A program made the position numbers and the translations under genes. Below are positions 37,533 to 43,599 of a DNA stretch of 64,000 nt, in pieces; the stretch's first letter is position 1, and each line of letters starts with the position of its first letter. This DNA is from Actinobacteria bacterium HGW-Actinobacteria-4. GTDB lineage: Bacteria > Actinomycetota > Actinomycetes > Actinomycetales > Demequinaceae. The stretch covers positions 1 through 64,000 of the forward strand of contig PHEW01000004.1 in NCBI GenBank assembly GCA_002841315.1, in the 5' to 3' direction. The notes beneath the pieces are model-generated. The model saw only the letters and a list, made by a program, of their open reading frames with translations. It made no database searches and had not been told where the DNA came from.

Positions 37533-38656
37533 CGCAACACCTCCACCACAGCGGCGACGCCCATCCCGCCGCCGACGGAGGCCGCCGCGACTCCGAGGGT
37601 TCCCGGACGTGCCCCGCCACGCACCAGTCGGCTGAACAGCCGCACCACGCTGACCGCGCCGCTCGCCCCCCACGGATGTCCCAGCGCGAGTGCGCCGCCG
37701 TCGGCGCAGACGCGCGGATCGTCGTCGGCGAGACCGATGCGGTCGAGTACCGCGAGCGACTGCGAAGCGAACGCTTCGACGATCTCGATGGCGGTAACGT
37801 CGCCAATCTTGACGCTGGCGTTCTCGAGTGCCGCGATCACCGCTGGTGCCGCGCCTATTCCTGGCAAGGCCGGGTCGCAGCCGACAATCGCATAGCCGCG
37901 GATCACTAGGCCCGCCGCTCCGCCTCTGAGGTGGTGCGGGACGACGGCAACGGTTGCGGCACCATCGCTGATCCGCGTCGACGTCCCCGCAGTGACGGTG
38001 CCGCCCGGGAACAGAGGGAGTAGACGCGCCAGCAGCGGCTCGGCTACACCGATCGAGTCGTCGGAGGCAACGCCGTCCAGCGTCACGATCTCGGCATCGA
38101 ACCGTCCGTTGTCGCGTGCCTCGCGAGCCCGTTGGTGGCTACGCGCGGCGTGCGCGTCCTGTCGATCTCGCGTGATTCCATCTGCCCTGGACAGGTCCTC
38201 AGCGGCTTGCAGCATGTCAGGATCGGGCCAGCCCGCTGGCGCAAACGGTGCTCGCTCGTAGGGCACGCCGTCGATGGATCTGGTGGGAGCAGTCGAACCG
38301 CTCTCGACGCCGCCGGCGATGCGCGCACGGTGGTCCCCGGCGCGGATTGCAGACACCGCGTCGATGATGGCAGCGAGGCCGCTGCCGCACTGTCGATCCA
38401 CAGTTGTGCCAGGCACGCTAACGTCAAGCCCGGCGGCGAGGGCGCTGATGCGCGCGGGGTTGCCTCCAGGCCCCATGCAGTTTCCAAGGATGACGTCGGC
38501 GATGGTGAGCGTCGATCCGGTGGCGGCTTCCGCGTCGGCGAGAGCGGCGCGGATGATCGGTCCGGCCAGCTGGTCAACAGTGAGATCGGACAGGGCGCGG
38601 CTACGGGTGCCGATTGGTGAGCGCCGCGCGGCAACGATGACTGGCTCGTCACGCAA
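37529..38656 (-). CDS. Thiolase family protein with altered active site (YhfS-like)
   Basis: A 375-aa thiolase-fold protein. The nucleophile Cys90 (VDRQCGSG) and His327 (GGALALGHPWGASGA) are present. The Asn of the usual NEAF motif is Val293 (IVEAFA), and the second catalytic Cys of the C-x-GGG motif is Ser360 (ASVGGGMG). Ordinary acetoacetyl-CoA thiolase activity is therefore doubtful. It overlaps the ligase and the ATPase genes. Bacillus subtilis has a similar biotin-regulated set, yhfU (BioY), yhfT (ligase) and yhfS (thiolase), whose job is unknown; handling of a biotin precursor acyl chain is a reasonable guess. Confidence 0.88.
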   Translation of the reverse strand: MRDEPVIVAARRSPIGTRSRALSDLTVDQLAGPIIRAALADAEAATGSTLTIADVILGNCMGPGGNPARISALAAGLDVSVPGTTVDRQCGSGLAAIIDAVSAIRAGDHRARIAGGVESGSTAPTRSIDGVPYERAPFAPAGWPDPDMLQAAEDLSRADGITRDRQDAHAARSHQRAREARDNGRFDAEIVTLDGVASDDSIGVAEPLLARLLPLFPGGTVTAGTSTRISDGAATVAVVPHHLRGGAAGLVIRGYAIVGCDPALPGIGAAPAVIAALENASVKIGDVTAIEIVEAFASQSLAVLDRIGLADDDPRVCADGGALALGHPWGASGAVSVVRLFSRLVRGGARPGTLGVAAASVGGGMGVAAVVEVLR

Positions 38657-39770
38657 GGCGGGTCACCTCGCTGTCGAGGACCTGACGCCGAGCTTCCGCT
38701 CGCGCGGGCTTGCCGGATGCAGTTCGTGGCAGTCGCCCCGCGAACCACACGCGTGGCCGGTGAGAGGGCGCGAACTGGGTCGCAGCCATGGAGCGGAGCT
38801 GGCTAGCGGTCGGGGGCGGGGCCTCAGCATCCATTTCGACCATCGCGGCGACCAGCGCGCCAACGGTACCGGCGGGAATCCCGAACACCACCGCGTCGGC
38901 AATTCCGGGGAGCGTCCTGAGGCCCGCTTCGACGTCGTCAGGAATCACCGTGGCCGATGCTGTGAGAATGGCGTCGTCGGCCCGCCCGCGTAGCATCAGG
39001 ACACCGTCGTCGAGGGTTGCGAGGTCGCCGACCGTCACCCAGGCTCCGTCGGCGCGCAACGGACCCGGCTGACCCAGGTAACCGAGCGCGGTATATGGCG
39101 AGCGGACCCACAACTCGCCGTCCCTCGCCTCCATCGTCACGCCGGGAAAGGCGCGCAGTCCCCGGCCCTCATCCATGGCAACAAACGATAATTCCGCCGC
39201 CCCGTAGTACGAGAGAACCCGGACACCTCGAGACTCCGCGTCCGCGCGTAGCCCTGGATCAAGGCGGGACCCGCCAACCAGAGCGGTCTGTAGCTCCGGG
39301 AGAGAGCCTGCGTTGAGCATCGTCCGTAGCGCCTGTGGCGTGCCGTGGAACAGGGTTGCTTCCGCAGCGGCGCTCTGCCCGGGGAAGACTGGCTGCGGCC
39401 CACTCCCGGCGAGCGCGTGGGCGAGAGAGTACAGGGTCAGCGAGGACGCTGGAGGGGACGGCAGCATGATCAACTGCTCCGTGCCGCCCCGTTGGGAGAC
39501 CAGATTGGATACCGGGGCGAAGGACCGCTCCCACGATGCTGCGGTGCGCAACACGATGCGAGCAGTCCCGCTCGTTCCCGACGTGAGACCTGCCCAGGCT
39601 GCGCCGTGCGGGATGGGGCCTGCTGTGGCGAGTTCACGCACCGCAGCCCACTGTGCCGCAGGCCACCGGTCGTCACCGATGAGCGGGACGTCGCCAGCGG
39701 CGCGCACGGCCCGAATCCGGTCTATCAGTTGGACCGGCGAGCCCTGCAACACCACGATCCGCGCGCTCAT
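38649..39770 (-). CDS. Compact AMP-forming acyl-CoA ligase-like protein (YhfT-like)
   Basis: A 373-aa member of the adenylate-forming superfamily. Motifs: P-loop GLTSGTSGTARIVLRT (about 61-76, Lys replaced by Arg/Val), VLSYYGAAELSFV (Tyr-Gly-x-x-Glu), GDLATLDDGVLMLRGRADD (ribose-binding Asp and hinge), and C-terminal catalytic block PRTASGKPARAEARR with the Lys. It is about 100 residues shorter than usual at the N-terminus: the start ATG 39770 overlaps the bioY stop (ATGA) and a longer frame would lie inside bioY. It probably activates a fatty acid, perhaps pimelate-like, for the thiolase downstream. Substrate is unproven. Confidence 0.87.
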   Translation of the reverse strand: MSARIVVLQGSPVQLIDRIRAVRAAGDVPLIGDDRWPAAQWAAVRELATAGPIPHGAAWAGLTSGTSGTARIVLRTAASWERSFAPVSNLVSQRGGTEQLIMLPSPPASSLTLYSLAHALAGSGPQPVFPGQSAAAEATLFHGTPQALRTMLNAGSLPELQTALVGGSRLDPGLRADAESRGVRVLSYYGAAELSFVAMDEGRGLRAFPGVTMEARDGELWVRSPYTALGYLGQPGPLRADGAWVTVGDLATLDDGVLMLRGRADDAILTASATVIPDDVEAGLRTLPGIADAVVFGIPAGTVGALVAAMVEMDAEAPPPTASQLRSMAATQFAPSHRPRVWFAGRLPRTASGKPARAEARRQVLDSEVTRLA

Positions 39771-40393
39771 TGTGCTGCGGTGACACTCACGGGGTTGGGC
39801 TCTCGGGGCGAAAGCCATGTGCGCCGGAACGCACGGGGGTAGGCGCGCAGGAGCGTGGCTATGGTCATTGTCGCGAGCGCTGCCTTCACAAGGTCCATAG
39901 GGACGAACACCAGGTTCAGCAGTGCGATCTGCCCCAGCGACAGGCCCTCGATCAGGCTCCGCACCGGGATACCGACGGCGTAGACCACGAGAATACCGCC
40001 TACGACCATGCCGATCGCGATTCGCCACACGGCGGGTTTACGGGCCGATGCGTGCACGATGAGGCCCACCACGAGCGCCCCGGCGATCCAGCCAAAGAGG
40101 TACCCCGCCGACGGCGCGACAAACCAGCTAACGCCGCCACGCCCGCCGGCTAGGAGAGGGAGCCCCACCGCGACGAGGGCGAGAAAGACGATCATGCACA
40201 GGGCTCCCAGCCGTGGGCCAAGAATCGCGCCGGCGAGCATGACGCCGAACGTCTGCGCGGTGATCGGCACGCTGCCGAACACGCTGAAGGCTCCCGGTAG
40301 GCCGAGCGCGGCCATGAGGGCAACAAAGACGGCGACGCGGGCAATGTCCGTCGCATCGAGCACCCACGTGCGTGGCCGGTGGTCGTCAATCAT
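39767..40393 (-). CDS. bioY: Biotin transporter S-component BioY
   Basis: A 208-aa membrane protein with about six transmembrane helices. BioY landmarks are FGSVPITAQTFGVMLAGAILGPRLGALCMIVFLALVAVG and PLLAGGRGGVSWFVAPSAGYLFGW, containing the residues around the biotin pocket. ATG 40393 is preceded by AGGGAGAG, a good ribosome binding site; the longer open frame to 40933 runs through the operators and the TetR gene and is not real. It is the first gene of the five-gene minus-strand operon bioY-ligase-thiolase-ecfA-ecfT. Two palindromes at 40410-40437 lie just upstream. Confidence 0.93.
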   Translation of the reverse strand: MIDDHRPRTWVLDATDIARVAVFVALMAALGLPGAFSVFGSVPITAQTFGVMLAGAILGPRLGALCMIVFLALVAVGLPLLAGGRGGVSWFVAPSAGYLFGWIAGALVVGLIVHASARKPAVWRIAIGMVVGGILVVYAVGIPVRSLIEGLSLGQIALLNLVFVPMDLVKAALATMTIATLLRAYPRAFRRTWLSPREPNPVSVTAAQ

Positions 40394-40409
40394 CGTCTCT
40401 CCCTCTACC

Positions 40410-40437
40410 TGAACGTTGTTCACCTGAACGGTGTTCA
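40410..40437. promoter_or_regulatory. Two tandem TGAAC-N3-GTTCA palindromes, probable BioQ operators
   Basis: Two perfect 13-bp palindromes, TGAACGTTGTTCA (40410-40422) and TGAACGGTGTTCA (40425-40437), are spaced 15 bp centre to centre. They lie between divergent bioY and the TetR gene. Next to them CACTATAGTG (40439-40448) is itself palindromic and gives a TATAGT -10 on each strand. The half-site agrees with the motif reported for the actinobacterial TetR biotin repressor BioQ, as I recall it. Binding is inferred. Confidence 0.75.
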
Positions 40438-40453
40438 TCACTATAGTGGCGAC

Positions 40454-41083
40454 ATGGCCGTTTCGGGGACAGCGCGCAGACGAAGCCGCGATGACGTCTC
40501 CGAGATGGCCCTGCGCCTCCTGGATGAATACGGATTGCCCGATCTCACCATGCGGCATCTCGCGACCGCCCTTGGCGTTCAGCAGAGCGCTTTGTACTGG
40601 CATTTCCCCAATAAGCAAGCGCTTCTCGCGGCAGTGAGCGAACGGGTTCTCGCGCCGATGGGCGAGGTACCGGTGGGCGGATTGTCCATGTACGACGCAG
40701 TGCGCGTGGTGGGTGCGAGGTTGCGCGAGTGCCTGCTTGCGTACCGGGATGCCTCCGAACTTGTGTCGAGCTCCCTCGCTTTGGGGCTGGTGAACTCGCC
40801 CGTGCGACCCGCGTTGATGGACGTTGCCCGCCACCAAGGTGTGCCCAGTTCGCTGGCGGAGGTGGCCGCCGATGCCGTGACGCACTTCGTGGTCGGCTTC
40901 ACGTTCCATGAGCAGCAACGGCTGGCGGCGCACCGACTCGGACTACTGCAGGAGCCGCTTGTCCCGAGTTCCGCAGCGGCGGGCGCGAATCCCAGTGTCG
41001 ACGGCGGCTTTTCCGAGGCGCTGACGATGATCGGGCACGGCCTCGACGTGTCCATCACCGAGTACAGGAGCCTGCGGCACTAG
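40454..41083 (+). CDS. bioQ: TetR family regulator, probable biotin repressor BioQ
   Basis: A 209-aa TetR-type repressor. The HTH is LTMRHLATALGVQQSALYWHFPNKQALLAAV (about residues 30-60). The C-terminal ligand domain resembles the TetR_C class. ATG 40454 is 6 bases after TATAGT (40442-40447), so the message is probably leaderless; the larger frame to 40379 reads across both operators. Divergent placement from bioY and the paired palindromes suggest that it represses both itself and the bioY operon. BioQ function is inferred from context and operator shape. Confidence 0.82.
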   Translation: MAVSGTARRRSRDDVSEMALRLLDEYGLPDLTMRHLATALGVQQSALYWHFPNKQALLAAVSERVLAPMGEVPVGGLSMYDAVRVVGARLRECLLAYRDASELVSSSLALGLVNSPVRPALMDVARHQGVPSSLAEVAADAVTHFVVGFTFHEQQRLAAHRLGLLQEPLVPSSAAAGANPSVDGGFSEALTMIGHGLDVSITEYRSLRH

Positions 41084-41137
41084 CTCTGAAGCCCTCCATT
41101 TGACATGTCATCCAGTGTCGGAGTCTACTGAGATAAT

Positions 41138-41151
41138 CGAACATGTGTTCG
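41138..41151 (+). promoter_or_regulatory. LexA (SOS) box of the mutasome operon
   Basis: CGAACATGTGTTCG matches the Gram-positive/actinobacterial SOS box GAAC-N4-GTTC at every defined base. It lies 14 bp upstream of the imuA' start and directly after a possible promoter (TTGACA at 41100-41105 and TCTACT at 41124-41129). LexA bound here would block initiation. The downstream genes are classic SOS genes, which supports it strongly. Confidence 0.9.
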
Positions 41152-41165
41152 ATTGGAGGACTGCG

Positions 41166-41930
41166 ATGACGGCTGAATCAACCCTGAGTGCCGAGGCTCT
41201 GGCGGCTGACCGTCTGCAGCGCGCGCGGGCAGCGCTCCAGGGTGTCGAGGTCCGCATGGGCGCACCATCGCAGGGTTGGCAGGCACCCACATTCCCGTGT
41301 GCGGAAAACCTTGAGGCGGTGATTCCAGCAGGGCTCCGGCGCGGCCAGGTGGTGTCGGTCACGGGATCCACCTCGCTGATGCTTGCGCTGGTGGCGGAGG
41401 CTTCGCGTGACGGGGCGTGGACCGCGATGATCGGCATGCCCCACGTGGGAGTGGTCGCTGCGTCGCGGCGCGGGATCGAACTCAGCCGGTTGGCGCTGGT
41501 TCCGTACCCAGGGGTTCACGCGGCGGCGGCTGCAGGCGCATGCCTCGAAGGCATGGAGGTAGTGCTGCTGGGAGAAGGGCTTGCGCTGTCCTTTGCTGAC
41601 CGGCGCCGGCTCATGACGCGCGTGCGGGAACGCGGCGCCGTGCTGGTGGTGGCGGGACCGTGGGAGGGGGCTCACACCTCGCTCACGGTGGAGTCTCACC
41701 GCTGGCTCGGGCTGGGCGCTGGGGACGGGCGGCTGCGCGAGCGGCAGCTCACTGTTGCGGTGGGAGGGCGCGCTCACGGCAATGCCCGGCGGGTGACGCT
41801 CACGCTCGATGAAGACTCGGGCGCGCGCTGGGTGCGTCCCGGGGTGCGCCAAACGCTCGGTGTACATCAAACCCTCGGTGTGAATCAAACCCTCGGTGTG
41901 AATCAAACACTTGACGAAGGCGTGGCATGA
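41166..41930 (+). CDS. imuA': ImuA' (SOS mutasome accessory, RecA/SulA-like)
   Basis: A 254-aa RecA-fold-related protein, first gene of the imuA'-imuB-dnaE2 operon. Blocks include LEAVIPAGLRRGQVVSVTGS (degenerate P-loop region), SRLALVPYPG and LLVGRAHGN-like basic strand. ATG 41166 has GGAGG upstream (41156-41160) and follows the SOS box. The C-terminus is unusual: four hexapeptide-like copies beginning QTLG (about residues 229-251) make a repetitive tail (see repeat entry). It overlaps imuB by 4 nt. In mycobacteria ImuA' and ImuB link DnaE2 to translesion synthesis. Confidence 0.88.
   Translation: MTAESTLSAEALAADRLQRARAALQGVEVRMGAPSQGWQAPTFPCAENLEAVIPAGLRRGQVVSVTGSTSLMLALVAEASRDGAWTAMIGMPHVGVVAASRRGIELSRLALVPYPGVHAAAAAGACLEGMEVVLLGEGLALSFADRRRLMTRVRERGAVLVVAGPWEGAHTSLTVESHRWLGLGAGDGRLRERQLTVAVGGRAHGNARRVTLTLDEDSGARWVRPGVRQTLGVHQTLGVNQTLGVNQTLDEGVA
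41850..41915 (+). repeat. 18-bp tandem repeat coding for the ImuA' tail
   Basis: Units start at 41850, 41868, 41886 and 41904 (the last partial). Units two and three are identical (CAAACCCTCGGTGTGAAT); unit one differs by a few bases. They encode QTLGVH, QTLGVN, QTLGVN, QTLDEG. The near-identity points to recent expansion by slippage, and copy number is likely to vary between strains. Confidence 0.92.
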
Positions 41931-43573
41931 GCGCGCCAGCCGTTGTGGTGACGGTGCGCAGGGCGGTGTTGTGGGTTCCCGACTGGCCGGTAGTGGCAGC
42001 CATGGTCGCGGCAGGGGTGGGGGCCGATGCTCCGGCGGCTGTGCTTCACGGGCGCGGACTTGTCGCGGTGTCGGCGGCGGCACGCAGGTCGGGGGTCAAG
42101 CGCGGCATGCGCAAGCGGGTTGCCCAGCGCACCTGCCCCGAGGTGGAGCTGTTGCCCCACGACGAAGGCCGCGATGCGCGGGAGTTCGAGGCCGTGGCAG
42201 CCGCGGCCGAACGCGTGGTCGCTGGCGTCGAGATCTCTCGCCCTGGCCTGTTGATGATTCCCGCTGACGGTGCCGCCCGCTTTCATGGCTCGGAAGAGGC
42301 CTTGGCCGAGGCGCTCGTCACCGAGGTGGCCGCTGCCGGATACGAGTGCGCGGTGGGGGCCGCAGACGGACTGTTGGCGGCGATCATGGCCGCGAGGAGC
42401 TCGGCGTTGGTGCCGGCAGGGCACTCGCAAGAGTTCCTGGCGCCTGCGGGCGTGCAGTCGCTGAGCCTGGCCGCGATGGAGCGCACTCAGCGCACCGCCG
42501 TGGATGATCTCGCGAGTGTGCTGACCCGGCTGGGGATATACACCCTGCGCGACTTCACCGCGTTGCCAGCGGGCGACGTGCTCGCGCGCTTTGGCCAGGT
42601 GGGGATGTGGGCGTACCGGATTGCCCGTGGCGAAGATGTGCGCCCGCCGGTACTGCGCCGGGCCGAGGAAGACATCGCGGTGGAGTACGTGTTCGAGGAT
42701 CCAGCTCAGCGCGTGGAACAGCTCGCGCTTGTGGCGGGGCTGGTCGCGGGGCAGCTGGACCAGGCGCTGCTCGATGCTGGGGTGAGGTGCGGCAAGGTGA
42801 GGATTACGGCGCGCACTGAACGCGGCGAGAGCCTCGAGCGGGTGTGGCGCACTGATGTGGGCTCGCGCGCGGGGGCGTTCGGGCGGCACATGACGGATCG
42901 CGTGAGGTGGCAGCTCGAGGGCTGGCTGTCCGGCACCGGGCAGGGTGGTGGGCCGGAGCCCGCGCCGCTCATGTCGCTGGGAGTCACGGCCGAAGACGTG
43001 GTCGCTCTGGGCGCTGAGCAGAACTATCTGTGGGGAGGCACCTCCGGAGCCGATTCCCGCGCCGCGCGCTCGCTGGACCGCGTGCAGGGGCTGCTGGGTG
43101 CCGAGGGAGTACTGACGGTGAGCGAGCAGGGCGGCAGGTCTCCGCGGGACAGGGTGCTGGCGCTCGCGTGGGGGCAAGAGGCTCCACCTGCACGCAAGGT
43201 GGCCCACCCGTGGCCAGGCCGCATTCCTGACCCCGCCCCGGCCACCGTCCTGGCGATTCCGGAGCCCATTGCGGTGCTCGATGCCGGCGGCTCGCCCGTG
43301 GTCGTCAACCGGCGGCTTGCCCTGAGTGCCCCACCCACCTGGGTGAGGCACCTGGTGACCTCGCCCAAGCATCGGCGGCCTGACGAGGGCGGACCCATCT
43401 ACGGGGAAGTAGTGCCCGTGGACTCGTGGGCGGGGCCATGGCCGGTGGTCGAGCGGTGGTGGTCTGAAGACGGCTCGCGTAGCGCCTACCTCCAGGTGGC
43501 GCTCGATGACGGCCCGGCGCTGTTGGTGGCGTTCAGCGACGGTGGCTGGGTGCTCGAGGCGATCTATGACTGA
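41927..43573 (+). CDS. imuB: ImuB (catalytically inactive Y-family polymerase-like mutasome hub)
   Basis: A 548-aa DinB-related protein. The palm region (VLWVPDWPVVAAMVAA) lacks the acidic metal ligands of active Y-polymerases, as in all ImuB. The little-finger part spans about 235-345. A clamp-binding motif QNYLWG is at residues 365-370, matching the QxxLW-type beta-clamp motif expected in ImuB. The C-terminal 130 residues contain SAPPTWVRHL and a WW block (VVERWWSEDGSRSAYLQVAL) typical of the family. It overlaps imuA' by 4 nt and is followed 26 bp later by dnaE2. Confidence 0.93.
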   Translation: MSAPAVVVTVRRAVLWVPDWPVVAAMVAAGVGADAPAAVLHGRGLVAVSAAARRSGVKRGMRKRVAQRTCPEVELLPHDEGRDAREFEAVAAAAERVVAGVEISRPGLLMIPADGAARFHGSEEALAEALVTEVAAAGYECAVGAADGLLAAIMAARSSALVPAGHSQEFLAPAGVQSLSLAAMERTQRTAVDDLASVLTRLGIYTLRDFTALPAGDVLARFGQVGMWAYRIARGEDVRPPVLRRAEEDIAVEYVFEDPAQRVEQLALVAGLVAGQLDQALLDAGVRCGKVRITARTERGESLERVWRTDVGSRAGAFGRHMTDRVRWQLEGWLSGTGQGGGPEPAPLMSLGVTAEDVVALGAEQNYLWGGTSGADSRAARSLDRVQGLLGAEGVLTVSEQGGRSPRDRVLALAWGQEAPPARKVAHPWPGRIPDPAPATVLAIPEPIAVLDAGGSPVVVNRRLALSAPPTWVRHLVTSPKHRRPDEGGPIYGEVVPVDSWAGPWPVVERWWSEDGSRSAYLQVALDDGPALLVAFSDGGWVLEAIYD

Positions 43574-43599
43574 GGCTGCATCATGAACGAGGGCGCGAG

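Noticed and set aside
40394-40933. N-terminal extension of bioY through the TetR gene
   Set aside because: The frame crosses two operators and a convincing HTH gene on the other strand. ATG 40393 has a ribosome binding site and gives a normal BioY length.
41903-43372. 489-aa minus-strand ORF opposite imuB
   Set aside because: Stop-poor antisense frame typical of high-GC coding DNA; composition (Arg, His, Pro, Gln) and lack of motifs show that it is a shadow of imuB.
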